From Phialocephala subalpina (taxonomy: Eukaryota; Ascomycota; Leotiomycetes; Helotiales; Mollisiaceae): a DNA stretch of 64,000 nucleotides. The position numbers and the translations under genes were made by a program. The stretch is taken from assembly GCA_900073065.1 (NCBI GenBank), contig FJOG01000010.1:1600666-1664665 (forward strand). Direction: 5' to 3'. This document shows, one piece after another, positions 53,511-64,000 of the stretch (positions within the stretch are counted from its first letter, which is position 1; every line of letters begins with the position of its first letter). A model generated the notes under the pieces. The model was not told where the DNA came from. It was given only the letters and a program-made list of their open reading frames with translations, and ran no database searches.

Positions 53511-56177
53511 ATGCCTCATGATATACCTTATGAAAGATTCATTACCCACCCCCAAAGGATCCAGCTGTCTTGCCCCAGAGTGGGCGAGCCACGCGCAGCC
53601 ATTCTTCCAGTGATTCGACCGCCGAAACAGTCCTCGACTCTGCAATGGAAATACTACAATTACGAGAGACTTCCGACCCCTACATCTATCAGAATTCTCC
53701 GACTCGAGCTTCCTATCATGTTCCAGGAGGCGGATATTTACAAGCCACCGATCCATGGTTCGCTAGAAGTGAGAGATTTGAGCGATTCACCAGAGTATCT
53801 CGCCCTTTCATACACTTGGGGTGATCCTTTGACAATCTACGAGAATCATTCTCAGGTCTCTTCGACAGAAGATTGGTCGGCTCCAGCGTTTGAGCTCATA
53901 CTCGACGGTCAACCTGTGTCCATTGCCACCAACCTTTATACAGCATTGCTAAGTCTTCGATGTCATGGGGTGCAAAGTGATAGCATATTGCTTCCGCAGG
54001 GGCTCACTTTAACACCCGATACTATAGACAACAGGAAGCAACCAAGACTTAAGGCATGTTTCCTGTGGATCGATGCTTTGTGCATAAACCAACAAGACTT
54101 GGCTGAGAGAGGTGAGCAGATCAAGCTCATGAGCAAGATTTACTCACAAGCTTATGCTGTCTGTGCCTGGCTCGGCGGTGAGGACCTTTATTCCCAGAGT
54201 GCTTTGGAGGTTGTTAGGCGGCTGAGCGGAGATGTCAACGAGAAAAACTTTCCCTCATCAAGGTGGCAGAAATTTCGGGCGTACGATATTCGAGATCCTA
54301 GGCCGTACAAAGAAATCAGCATGCCGTATACTGCCGTTGATGATTGGCTCAAGTTGTACGCCTTCATCAACAGATCTTGGTTCAAGCGCACTTGGATAGT
54401 ACAGGAGGCTTATTTATCTCAGAGAATCTTTGTGCTTTGTGGGCTTTGTTACGTATCTTTCCCTGCAGTCTTTAACGCCGTCAACTTCGCGTCCGGGTTT
54501 AGCCGGTCGATTCGGCTTAAGTTACTTGCAGAAAAAAGAATGTATGGCCACATCGAAGTAGGCTTCAGAGAATTCCAGAACGAAGAAGCCGGTCACTTGT
54601 CCTTTTATCGCCCAAGACCGCTTTCTACCTACAACCAGAATATTGTCGTTGAGGTTATGAGTACACATGGCATGCTTACTGGGAAGCTCGGACAGCCCGA
54701 GTTCAAGCTTTTGGGAACCCTTCTGGATCGATATCGAGGTACTCTTGCTGGGGATCCTCGTGACAAAGTCTACGCTTTCCTAGGTATAGCTAAAGAGTTC
54801 CAAGGCAATTCTCGCTCTTTAAATCAACAACTACTTGTTCCAGATTACACGAAGTCCGTTACAGACGTTTATACTGACACCATGAAATTTCTGGTGAGAT
54901 CAAGTGGGAATTTGCTGTTTCTAGGGCTCAAAGAGAGCCGCAATGACTCGCCGCTCAGCGATCTTCCTTCCTGGGTTCCAGATTTTAACGCCTCGTTTCC
55001 CAATATGCTCTCCTATCCTGGTGATGAGCCATGGACAGCTTTTGGCTCGGTAAAGTCGAGTCATTTCGATTTCGTTGGCAAGCGATCATTGAAGGTGACT
55101 GGGCATCGCGTTTGTCGTGTGGTTGAAATGGCTGCCGAACCTTTTCATGCTGGCAATATACGAGATACCATTCCCATTCTTAGCCGCCTCCCTGAACAGT
55201 CAGAGGTCCGAAACCCAAATTTCAACATCTCGATCCTCCAGTTTCACAATGCACCTAGAAACGTATCTGAAAGGAAACAGGTCAATGCCAGACTCCGCGA
55301 GTTGCGAGACACTTATATTGGGACATTGCAACACCAATCACGATATGAGGTTCTATGGAGAACTCTATTGGTCAATAAATGGGATCAGTGGCAATTCGGT
55401 GGTCTTCCACGCAGCTATCCTGCCCCGCATGAGATTGAGGATTTCTTCGGATCTCATATTGTCAACAGTATTTACCAGCAACAGCTCCTTGTCGCAATTG
55501 CGTACTTACACCAACTCAAATTTCCAGTGGCTGACCTGCTACCTGAAGCAGAAGGCGGGGAGAACTCCAACATCCCATGGCCTCTGGTCGAAAACTATGA
55601 TCCCGAGCGTTATGAAACCCCGGCGGCTTGGATCTCGACGGAGGGTAGTAAGTTATCCACTATCGATTGGACCAACGAATTGGCGAAGCTCGGAGAAATG
55701 ATCGGTGCGTGGAACAAGCTGCAAGGCGGGATGCCCTGGGTTGACAATGGGGCGGTGATTCCCCCGGAAGTAGCTCGCTTCCTCTATGATATGCAAGAAG
55801 AAAATTCCAGCGATGCTCTGCGACAAGAAGTGGCGAAAGATTTCCTGTTGAAGATCTCCTATAATACATTGCCAAGGAGATCCAGTCAATCCAGTCATTC
55901 AAGATATCTCTTGAAGAAGCAAGTAATTGAGGCGATCAAAGTCAACTCACAAGTCCGAAGGCTGTTTGCGACCGATTCTGCGAGGCTTGGCCTGGGACCT
56001 AGAACTATGGAGGAAGGTGACGAGGTTTGGATTGTGGAAAGTGGTGCTATGCCGCTGATTCTGAGGCCTGCTGGTAGTGAAGGAGAGTACCTCTTGGTTG
56101 GTGAAGCTTATGTCCACGGGATTATGCATGGAGAAGCTGTCTCAGAAGATATGATTAGAGAGATATGCTTAATCTAG
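53511..56177 (+). CDS. HET-domain protein (888 aa), intronless
   Basis: Single open frame with a caccATG start. HET motifs are complete: YLALSYTWGDP (96-106), CFLWIDALCINQQDLAERGE (183-202), YSQAYAVCAWLGGE (211-224), SWFKRTWIVQEA (289-300), and GDPRDKVYAFLGIA with the following YTKSVTDVY. Between the first two motifs there is a 76-residue loop, normal for the family, compared with the giant insertion in the HET protein at 4.2 kb. The C-terminus carries the usual DEVWIVESGAMPLILR and YLLVGEAYVHGIMHGEA closing strands. There is no membrane segment. It should take part in heterokaryon-incompatibility-type cell death. It lies isolated between two A+T blocks, a position that favours rapid change. 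No stop, frameshift or intron was seen. Confidence 0.93.
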   Translation: MPHDIPYERFITHPQRIQLSCPRVGEPRAAILPVIRPPKQSSTLQWKYYNYERLPTPTSIRILRLELPIMFQEADIYKPPIHGSLEVRDLSDSPEYLALSYTWGDPLTIYENHSQVSSTEDWSAPAFELILDGQPVSIATNLYTALLSLRCHGVQSDSILLPQGLTLTPDTIDNRKQPRLKACFLWIDALCINQQDLAERGEQIKLMSKIYSQAYAVCAWLGGEDLYSQSALEVVRRLSGDVNEKNFPSSRWQKFRAYDIRDPRPYKEISMPYTAVDDWLKLYAFINRSWFKRTWIVQEAYLSQRIFVLCGLCYVSFPAVFNAVNFASGFSRSIRLKLLAEKRMYGHIEVGFREFQNEEAGHLSFYRPRPLSTYNQNIVVEVMSTHGMLTGKLGQPEFKLLGTLLDRYRGTLAGDPRDKVYAFLGIAKEFQGNSRSLNQQLLVPDYTKSVTDVYTDTMKFLVRSSGNLLFLGLKESRNDSPLSDLPSWVPDFNASFPNMLSYPGDEPWTAFGSVKSSHFDFVGKRSLKVTGHRVCRVVEMAAEPFHAGNIRDTIPILSRLPEQSEVRNPNFNISILQFHNAPRNVSERKQVNARLRELRDTYIGTLQHQSRYEVLWRTLLVNKWDQWQFGGLPRSYPAPHEIEDFFGSHIVNSIYQQQLLVAIAYLHQLKFPVADLLPEAEGGENSNIPWPLVENYDPERYETPAAWISTEGSKLSTIDWTNELAKLGEMIGAWNKLQGGMPWVDNGAVIPPEVARFLYDMQEENSSDALRQEVAKDFLLKISYNTLPRRSSQSSHSRYLLKKQVIEAIKVNSQVRRLFATDSARLGLGPRTMEEGDEVWIVESGAMPLILRPAGSEGEYLLVGEAYVHGIMHGEAVSEDMIREICLI

Positions 56178-56399
56178 CGTCAATGGCAGACCGCGAGGAG
56201 CAAGGCTTTGTGCGCCTGCTTTCAATTGATGATTGGACATTACCCTTTATCAGTATAATCATATGACGAGGGCGGATATTAGGATGGATAAGGGGATGGA
56301 TAAGACTATAGCTGCCTTAGGTAGTTTAGGGCCTCTGGCCCCTTGATAATAGCTAAGATTAGCGTCCATTCTTTAATCTTATATTTACTCTCTTTAATT
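56178..56399. other. 3' flank of HET gene
   Basis: Balanced DNA grading into the next A+T block. It includes short repeated words (gggatggataaggggatggata). No gene is seen. Confidence 0.5.
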
Positions 56400-58140
56400 A
56401 TATAGGTAATTAGATACCCTCTTTAAAAAAGGATAAACAAAATATATTTATTAATATTAGTTTAAAATCTTAATATTTATAATAACTTTCGAATATTTTA
56501 ATATTATTATTTTATATTTTATTTAAAATAATAAGGCCAAATATTAATTAAAATAAAGTATAATATTTTAAAAGAATATATTTAGGAAAGTTAATTTCGG
56601 GTATTATAATACCAAATAATATATTTTATTTTAATTAATATCTTTTTAATATATTTAATTAAATTATAAATTTTTTTTAATAATAATTACGTTTTTATTT
56701 TTTATTTTTAAATATTTATTAATTAATAAAAGGTTTTATAAATAATATTATATTAATTTATTTTCGAATATAATAAAAGAAAATTATTTATTTATAAATT
56801 TAATATTAATATAAATTTATTAAAATTTATATATAAAAAAATAAATATTATTTAAAAAAAAATCTTATAATAAAAAATCTAATAATTTAATTCTTTTATA
56901 AAAATATAAATTTTTTATATTTATTCGATTTTTATTTTCTTTATAATTTATTTTATTAATTATAATTTCGATTTCTTTAATAATATTATAATAATTTCAT
57001 TTATAAGAATATAATATATCGAATTATATTTTTATATCCAAAATAAAAATAAATTACCAAGGAATTAATTATTTTTATTCTTAAGAATATTCTTTATATT
57101 ATAAAACTTAATTTTAATTTTATAAATAATTTTTCTATATAATTAAAAAAATTTATTTTTAATTTAATTTATTTATTTATAAAAATATTAAAAATATTAT
57201 TTTAATAAATAAATTATATAATTAATATTAATTTAAATTATTTTAAAAAAATTAATATATTAATAATATTTAATTAATTTTATTATATATTTCGAAATTA
57301 TATAATTTGTTTAATATTTGTATTTATAATTATAATTAGAAATATAATCGTAATTTCGAATATAAATAATTATAATAGAATACCAAATTAGAAAATAATT
57401 AACGCCCTTTGTAATTTATTTATATTTTGGATATAAAAATATAATTATAATTATAAATATTAAACTAATTATATAATTCCGAAATATATAATAAAATTAA
57501 TTAAAATATTATTTATATTTATATATATTTTTTAAATAATAATTTTGGTATTTTTATAAATAAAAATATTATATTTTCTTTTTTTATATAATTCAATAAT
57601 TTAAATTTCTTTATTATATACTTCTTATTATAAAATCAAAATTAAAATAATCTTATTAAAATAATTCTAAATTAATAAATTTTAAAAAAATTTAAAGTTA
57701 TATATTATCATGGCTTAGTCTCGGCCAGAGCCTAACCACGTGATCACGTGCTAGCGTAGGCGGTGTGGCGCGGCAGAATAGTTAGATATTATCGAAAATA
57801 CTTCTCGAGTTTTCTTTTCCTCTCTTAATTTAATTTAGTTTTAATAAAACCAGCTTTCTAGTAATATTCTTGCGCTTAGGATTTTGGATTCATAATATTA
57901 TAATATTTCTTTAATATTAATATATTCTTTTATTTTTATTATTATTATTTCTTTTTCTAATTTTTATATTATTTCAATTTTTTATATTTTATTTATATTA
58001 ATAATTATCTATTTTATTTTATTTATTATTATTATAATCAAATATTTTTATTACTTAATATTTTCTTTTTATACCAAAAAAATCAAACGTATTTATTATT
58101 TCCCTCTTTTCAAACTTATTAATTACTATTTATAATAGTA
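56400..58140. repeat. A+T-rich block (RIP-like) with a GC island
   Basis: About 1.7 kb of nearly pure A+T, broken only by a balanced island at about 57708-57785 that includes a perfect palindrome (listed separately). No gene is detectable. Confidence 0.85.
57737..57750. repeat. 14-bp perfect palindrome in GC island
   Basis: CACGTGATCACGTG reads the same on both strands and contains two CACGTG hexamers. It sits in an about 78-bp island of normal composition inside the A+T block. Confidence 0.9.
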
Positions 58141-58186
58141 GTCGACTCGATTATCCCATGGAAATTACCATCGCTAAAAGATTCTT

Positions 58187-58452
58187 AGGGATGGACTTTG
58201 CTTTATCTTGCGGCCGAGAATGGGTCGGAAGCCATAATGGCTCGATTGTCACAGCTTAAGCTGGATCCCCATGCAGTGACCAATAGATCTGCTCGAGCGC
58301 TGCCCGAAGCATTAGCCTGGAAAGAACTTACTGCTAGTGAAATCGCCGACTTTTGCAACAACAAAATTGCGTACGAAAGAGCTCTGAAGGCCCCTAGTTA
58401 TGCCATAGGGGTCAAGAAGTCCGATGGATTGATATCAAAAGATGACGGATGA
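58187..58452 (+). pseudogene. Ankyrin-repeat protein fragment
   Basis: A frame opening after a TAG at 58186-58188 reads GWTLLYLAAENGSEAIMARL, the ankyrin consensus (G-x-T-x-L-x-x-A-A-x-x-G-x-x-x-I), then SQLKLDPHAVTNRSARALPE and a helical, Lys-rich tail, ending in TGA at 58450-58452. No ATG begins it, and further ankyrin units are absent upstream in the A+T block. Ankyrin repeats are common C-terminal domains of fungal NLR proteins; here only the last repeat and tail survive. The preceding part may have been lost to RIP. Confidence 0.6.
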
Positions 58453-60044
58453 AAACCTTGAGAGTGGTAGAGGAGCCAGGCTAGAAGATATCGTTAGAAC
58501 ATCGCACCAAAGAAGTTGCGCATGTGTGAATGGATATACCTGGAAGAGAAGTGCGACGACTGAGGACTCATTGCGCATAATTAATATCAGAAAGAAAAGT
58601 TATTAGAGGAAGATCGGGAAGATGGTAAGGACCATCACAGCCAAGAGGTGGAGAGACTTGTAGCACATAGTGGATAACGTCGCATCGGTTGCTTTGACGA
58701 GGTCAGAATAGTTCTTGGAAAGTTATTGCTCTGTGGAAGGGCCCTGAAATACCTGAGACGAGTTTTTCAAAGTGTGTCAAATTAAAATGTAGAAAGGAAG
58801 GTCTCCGAAACGAGAGCCAGATTAAATAGTTAGAATTATGTTCACGTGCGAGGATCCGATCGATTGTTTGGGAGTTCGGATGAAACGAATTGCAGTAAGG
58901 CTGGATACGCTCTGAAAGTCCCACTCAATTGGGCGACTTGAAGGCAAAGTCTAGTCCTACGTCCTTCCATACATGATCCGCTCTGCGAGTCACCCATGGG
59001 TCCCAGAGCACCTCCGATCCAAGTTCATTTCCTGATCCCAGGTCTCAACAAATGGCCACTCATCTTAGACCACAAAATGAGAACCATATTTCCTCTCGTT
59101 CACAAAAGCTTGCGCCATTGCCATCCAATGCATTGGTATTGCACCAAGACTCTAAGTCGATCGAGCCCAAACGAAGTCGTGAGTCACCAGCAATCTCTCA
59201 CCTACTTCCCGCCTCAATATAATTTTTAAGTATTATATTGGGATGCTGAATGCAATGATCTCGATCAAGACAAACAGCAATGTAACTAAAAGCAAGAAAA
59301 GACCTGCTATTCCGAGCTCGGAAGTGAACATAAACTCTCGAATATTGCCCTCCAGTTGGCGAGTAGGCCGCATTTAAGGTCTCACCAGTCTTCGTCTGGG
59401 TTCCACAATGGCCAGTTGGTTGTCAAATCAACTGTGAAAGGGCAATGAGCATACGTTATATGACGCAGTCATGGTTTGCACAATGTCGTTGAATTCGAAA
59501 GGTCTCGCGAGATTGAATCATATGCAGGCGTAGGCGGGGCCGGCGATAATCGTGAGGACGAGTGCGTAGTGTTAGAGGTTGCGAGCCATCTTGGAATTCC
59601 ATATGCAGCCGTATAATTGTATTGTACCTTGTATTATGGTAATGCCGTTGAAGTGCGAGATCCAGAACTCAAATTCTTATGCGAAATGGAGAGTTGGTTG
59701 AGGCTTTGCTTGTAGGAAAGAAAAGCAGCACAGCTTTCCCTAGATAGCCAGAGAAGAGCGCCCTTTTCAGTACTCTTTGGTCTCAGACGGAACACCCACA
59801 ATAAAGCCTCGGTGCTAGATATATGCTTAAAACATCTAGGAAAACCAAGGTCATGTAAAGAAAGGTTCAAAAACGCTGGTTAAACAAGTCTTGCTTCCAG
59901 GGTCAATAAATTATACTTTTGATACAAATTGAGTCCGAACTAAACTAGAGAACCAGGATGAAAGTCAACATGTACAATTTTGACAGCCTCATATCAACAC
60001 CTTAGATCTAGGCCTTCTCTGCTAACCTGTTCAGCTCGCTGAAA
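58453..60044. other. Intergenic region, no supported gene
   Basis: About 1.6 kb between the ankyrin relic and the polygalacturonase 3' end. On the minus strand near 59350-59260 a hydrophobic stretch is readable (FTSELGIAGLFLLLVTLLFV), possibly a remnant of a membrane-protein gene, but its frame is broken on both sides and no family can be named. Confidence 0.4.
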
Positions 60045-61532
60045 TCAGCAAGAGATGCCACTAGGCAAGTTCAAGCAACTCGTGGAAGTCTTTCCGCCCG
60101 TGACAGCCACGCTTGTCCAAGTCCAGTCCGTACAGCTTCCACTCCCACAAGTAATGTAAATATCAGTGCCAGTCGATACTACAGTTCCTTTGACATTGTT
60201 TAGAACAAAGTTGCTGATGCTCACGCCGTTTGTTGGACTGCCCGAGGTACCATCATAATCTGCAATCGTGTTAGTCCTTCACATGAAGAATATGTTTGAA
60301 CCTCGTACCTTGGACAACGGTAATTCCATATTTGGTGATGCCCGAGAGGGTGATATCTAGTATATGTCAGTGAGTTCTTTTCTTGAGAGGAGAAAATGGG
60401 GAGGTAGGTGTGAATGCTTACCCTTGTAGGTGACGCCGGCAACGGTACCAGTGTCACCTGCGATTGTCTTGATACGGACACCGTTCTGGGAAGCTTTGAC
60501 CTCAGAGCTTTCGAAGAGGACGGTCTCAACTGTGTTATCAGTTCTACCTCCAACAGATCCTAGAGAGAGTCAGTATATGAAGTCCCAACTGTTTAGAGGC
60601 ACTTACCAACAGACAAACCGTGTCCACCAGAACAGACTCCGCCAGTAAATGTGATATCCTTTTGAAAAATCAGTAACAGAGTAGAGTTGGCGATTAGTTT
60701 GTGCTGCTTACCACACCAGAGTTGATTGCAACACAGTCATCTTGATTGTACACGTTTGCTCCACTGATCGTGACCCCAGTGCTCGAACCAATATCAAATC
60801 CATCAGTGTTTGCTCCAAGAGAGTCGCCAGCTGATCCGTCGATAGTAATGTCGGTCAAGGTAAGATCGGTGCATCCATAGATCGAGAATACCTGTTCTCG
60901 CCGTGAATATGATGTTCCTACGTAGGGCCACATGCCACAGTAAAGAGTACAAGTCAGGGGGGAAAGAATAAAAGAAAGGAATAAATACCTGCACAGGTGG
61001 GTTCTGGATGTACACGCCAGTGATAGACGAGGAGACGAGGCTATGAGCTTGGAAGAATTTGGGCTTGGTCTTGCCACTATTGGATCCATCACCATCCCAC
61101 CATGATGCGCCACCTCCATTCAAGTAGGCACCGCTGGCCGAGGTGACTGTAATGGAAGTACCAGAGATGGCAAAGAGCGGGCCGCTCCATTCTTCGTAGC
61201 CAAAGGTAGTCTCGCCCTCGAAAATGACCTCAGGAAAAGTAAGGCGTCATGTCAGGTATCAAATGGGGACAAGTACTTACATGAGTGCCAGAGTTCAGGC
61301 CAGTGAGATCAAGAGTAACACCGGAGGGTACAGCAATAGCTGACAAGATTATGGTGGAGCAGGAAGTCTTGGACTTGCTAGCCGAGGACGCTCCTCCTGA
61401 TCCAGAGAATGTGCAAGTCGTTGCTCTCTTGTTAAGATCAGGAGCAGCAGTAGGAAGAGGGGCGGCTACTGGCGATGCTATGACTTGAGTCAAAGCACTC
61501 AAGCCGAGCAAGATTGCTGGTAGGGAAAGCAT
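60045..61532 (-). CDS. Secreted endopolygalacturonase (GH28)
   Basis: Seven exons: 61532-61281, 61228-60989, 60891-60712, 60658-60607, 60559-60422, 60356-60309 and 60259-60045. Introns are 46-97 nt and each join was checked by frame; the product is 374 residues, normal for the family. A signal peptide ([20 protein letters not shown]) and a propeptide ending in Lys-Arg (35-36, kexin site) precede the right-handed parallel beta-helix. The four GH28 active-site motifs are all intact: NTD (192-194), the Asp pair D215-D216 in [11 protein letters not shown], His237 in [12 protein letters not shown], and RIK (270-272). The enzyme hydrolyses alpha-1,4 linkages of homogalacturonan in plant pectin outside the cell. 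This points to a plant-associated or saprotrophic lifestyle. The six introns are many for this window but common in fungal GH28 genes. Confidence 0.96.
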
Positions 61533-62625
61533 ATTGACGAAGCAGTAACAACCCAATGCTTGGAATGGAGATAGTGGACAAGATATCTAAGAAGCGGGAC
61601 CTTTCATACTTATGGTCCAAGACCCTGCCAGAGCTTCGGCCACCAAAGTGGAGGTAGGATAGATTATGGAGGTATTATCGGTGTTTCTTCCGTCCTGGAG
61701 AATTTGTTTCTCTCGGAAAGCAGAGTGAACTCGACGCATGGAGCCTTTCCAAATTCCTTATTCCTCAATGGTGGCTTAACATTCATCCGATGGAGGCTTT
61801 CCTCAAAGCAGTTATCAGACGGACCCTTCTAAATTGCACAAGCAATTGATAGCGGTAACAAAGCTGGGGAAGCTTGATGGTACCTGAGCCACATCGCGGG
61901 GGTTGAAGAAGGAACCCCTGCCCTGCCAAGACGGCAGCCACTCAGCTTTCGAATCCGCCAAGCAGGAACTCAGGATCCATGCCAAGATATGCAGGAGAGG
62001 TGCAGCTTGCCTTGTGACCCATTTGCTCCTTGCGAATCAAGCTCATTGAAGCTTATTGAAGCTTTTCAAGTGGCTTCGGCCGTCCTAGGCAATCTTCCAG
62101 CAAACGCTGTTCGGACTCGGACAGCAACTACCGATGGCCAATAGGTAGAATCCTGTCATCGCCATGAAGATGGAGAAAGAGGGTTCCTTCGAAAAGGCAG
62201 ACGAGCATTGAAGCACACTCGTGAGATTCTTCCTTCCAGAAAGCTCGGGAACCCGGAGGTGCAAAAGACCAAAATCCTAAACGCTGAATCTCTGAGCCCT
62301 GACCGGACATTCTCGGCCCACCACGGCCACTGTTCAATATCGTAAGGGTTTAACTGGTGCGGTGTCTCTGTCTGGCACATCAAAACGGAACAAAACGTGC
62401 AGCAAGTCAACAATAACATGAAAATAGCAGCTTCCTCGGGAGTGCTGATCTTCAACACCGTCGTCTTGACTGACGCAAGCGTGAATTCAAGCAGAGCTTC
62501 AGTACCAACGCTCTCAAGATAGCATGATACAGGCTGATCCTCTCTGTGTATGTGAAAGGTCTCGACTCTCGACGTTTCAGGTGTGCCTGCAGTGAACTAA
62601 AAAAGGTCTTTCATCATAACGCAGA
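61533..62625. other. Promoter region of polygalacturonase; no other gene
   Basis: About 1.1 kb. Overlapping minus-strand ORFs at 62128-62458 have no recognisable content. A short tandem (tgaagcttat tgaagctttt, about 62045-62065) is seen. Confidence 0.45.
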
Positions 62626-63378
62626 TTATTTTTTCATGCTTCGCAGCTCTCTGAGAGGTTCGATATCTTCGAGCATTCCTTCTTCTAGTTTGTCCCACAG
62701 TATACCACAATTCGGCTTGCTCGCATCCTCGACTTCGATGATCTTCTTGTTCGTGACCACAAAATCGCATCCGGTATCCCACACCTCCCCTCTCAATTCC
62801 TCATCCAGCACCTGACATTCATGGACGACTGCAATGGTCTTCGTTTTCTTGTTGACCTTTCCAATGGTGTACAGTATAGCCCACTCCAAGTCGAAGAAGC
62901 CATGACCCTTTCCGAATCTCAGTCCCTTGTAATTGATTGCTCCAGTCCCAGTAACCATCAATCCAATGTCCATCGGAAGTTTGGTGATCTCTGCCAGAGC
63001 GATGTGCCTCCCTATCCTCTCCATGCCATCCAACATACTAGCCATCTCCCATTTGGACTCGTGTATTTCGTTCGGATCTAGGATCCAAAAGCCTCTCCGT
63101 ATGCCATACGTTGTAACCAGCACCGTCTTTCCATCTTTCAATGCACGGTATCGGAGCGCTTGGATGCAATTATCGGGAGCGATGAAGAGGAGGTCGGCAT
63201 TTTTGTAGGCGGGGAGAGAAACCAGCAGGTCTGTCGCTGCAGAAGATCCTTCGAAGTCTGCGATGAACGAGGAGTAGTCGTGGTGGAATCGAGAGTCTGG
63301 TAGAGCGACCTTGCGGAGTTGAGACCAGACTTTGGTTCGAATCAGGTGTTTGTGCGATTCAGCTTGTGAGATTGTCAT
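62626..63378 (-). CDS. 5-formyltetrahydrofolate cyclo-ligase-like protein
   Basis: Single frame of 250 residues with an ATG at 63376-63378. The family's order is visible: N-terminal KVWSQLRKVALPDSRFHHDY, then DLLVSLPAYKNADLLFIAPD (the strand and loop that bind substrate), then LRFGKGHGFFDLEWAILYTI, equivalent to the conserved G-x-G-x-G-x-x-D nucleotide loop, and IAVVHECQVLDEEL near the C-terminus. Canonical 5-formyl-THF cyclo-ligases convert 5-formyltetrahydrofolate to methenyl-THF with ATP. This protein belongs to the divergent branch of the family (as in MTHFSD-type proteins), so enzyme activity is not certain. The frame is clean and there is no targeting signal. Confidence 0.8.
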   Translation of the reverse strand: MTISQAESHKHLIRTKVWSQLRKVALPDSRFHHDYSSFIADFEGSSAATDLLVSLPAYKNADLLFIAPDNCIQALRYRALKDGKTVLVTTYGIRRGFWILDPNEIHESKWEMASMLDGMERIGRHIALAEITKLPMDIGLMVTGTGAINYKGLRFGKGHGFFDLEWAILYTIGKVNKKTKTIAVVHECQVLDEELRGEVWDTGCDFVVTNKKIIEVEDASKPNCGILWDKLEEGMLEDIEPLRELRSMKK

Positions 63379-64000
63379 GTCGAAGGATGTTGGAAGTAAG
63401 GTTTATTTTCAGGAGCGAGCGAACCGCGCTAGCCTCACACGCTTCAGTCGCGTCTCGAGTTAATCAATGCTTCTTGATTGCTATGGAAGTGCTTAGATGT
63501 TCATCTCTGCGTCTCTCCAGCCAGGGCGAATGAAGCAAAGTTTGCACCTGCTCTAGGCTTCTCGAGAGTGGGATGGTGCGCTTCTATCGCTCTTGCCGTT
63601 CTTCTCGCTCTTAACCCCTAGCTCGTTCTGTTTGTTGATTATTGATGTTTGGCAACAGCATGTGGACGCTCCTTCCTTCCTCTGTGGTATTTGGTACAGA
63701 CTCGCACGTTATCTAGTCCTCTTTGAAATCGAGAAGCACCCGAACAAGGATTTCCTACCAAAATAGTTTCGAAGAGAGTTACTTCGTAGGATTCCCACAT
63801 GCCTCAATTAGCGGGCCGGGTAGATACCGGGGATCTCGGGTATTATCTCGGGTAGTGTTGTCTTTTCCGTGGCAATTCTTGTCCCCCGTGTTCTAGACCA
63901 CGGCAGACTAGTTCCTTCAGCAGCTTTTCCCAGATATTGCTTCACTGAATTCAAGCTCGCGACTGCTCATGAAATGGTGTTTGTTGATTCTTAGCCTCTT
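63379..64000. other. Intergenic region to window end
   Basis: Upstream of the cyclo-ligase-like gene, probably its promoter. The sequence ggtagataccggggatctcgggtattatctcgggtag (about 63820-63856) shows short repeated words. No gene is supported to the window edge. Confidence 0.5.

Noticed and set aside
57737..57750. Palindrome as a functional E-box promoter element
   Set aside because: No gene lies next to it; kept as a structural finding only.
59220..59620. Hydrophobic minus-strand stretch suggesting a membrane protein
   Set aside because: The frame is interrupted on both sides and no family could be recognised, so it is mentioned only as a possible remnant.

Overview
This window is nuclear DNA of a filamentous ascomycete (Pezizomycotina, most likely Leotiomycetes or a close class). 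The evidence is short GT-AG introns of about 44-115 nt, purine at -3 of most start codons, HET, 2EXR, Clr5 and Zn2Cys6 families, and a bipartite genome. Gene-bearing DNA of balanced composition alternates with almost pure A+T blocks (1-915, 26750-29240, 52380-53140, 56400-58140) that look like repeats eroded by repeat-induced point mutation (RIP). A 285-bp assembly gap lies in the second block.

Layout. 1-3.1 kb: A+T block, then a membrane-protein gene split by one in-frame TGA. 4.2-8.4 kb: a 1379-aa HET protein with an unusual charged, coiled-coil-like insertion inside the HET domain. 9.2-12.2 kb: an unrecognised 256-aa protein and two 2EXR-domain proteins. 12.6-21.2 kb: core genes, namely sec24 (COPII coat), divergently transcribed cft2/CPSF100 (mRNA 3' processing), and a Pro/Gly/Tyr-rich protein. 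21.5-26.6 kb: a small Cys-rich ORF, a nitrilase C-terminal relic, a 7-TM protein and a GPI-anchored Cys-rich surface protein. 29.8-37.7 kb: the remains of an oxidative-metabolism cluster, with a P450 pseudogene, a truncated flavin monooxygenase, one intact phenol-hydroxylase-type monooxygenase and a broken Zn2Cys6 regulator. 38.9-42.0 kb: an F-box protein and an O-fucosyltransferase-like protein. 42.6-47.6 kb: relics (unknown family, RCC1 repeat, flavin monooxygenase C-terminus) around a Clr5-TPR gene with near-identical internal repeats. 47.8-50.1 kb: a second HET gene. 50.3-51.3 kb: a Makorin-like CCCH/RING ubiquitin ligase. 53.5-56.2 kb: a third HET gene between two A+T blocks. 58.2-63.4 kb: an ankyrin relic, a secreted endopolygalacturonase with seven exons and a 5-formyltetrahydrofolate cyclo-ligase-like protein.

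How the parts relate. Two themes stand out. First, genes of the fungal allorecognition / cell-death type (three HET, one Clr5-TPR, an ankyrin relic) are spread through RIP-flanked DNA. Second, a metabolic cluster is decaying: its P450, two of three monooxygenases and its regulator carry stops that could each come from one C-to-T change (CAG to TAG, CGA to TGA), while sec24, cft2, the polygalacturonase and the Makorin gene are clean. All exon joins were worked out by eye from splice consensus and reading frame. No search or alignment was run.
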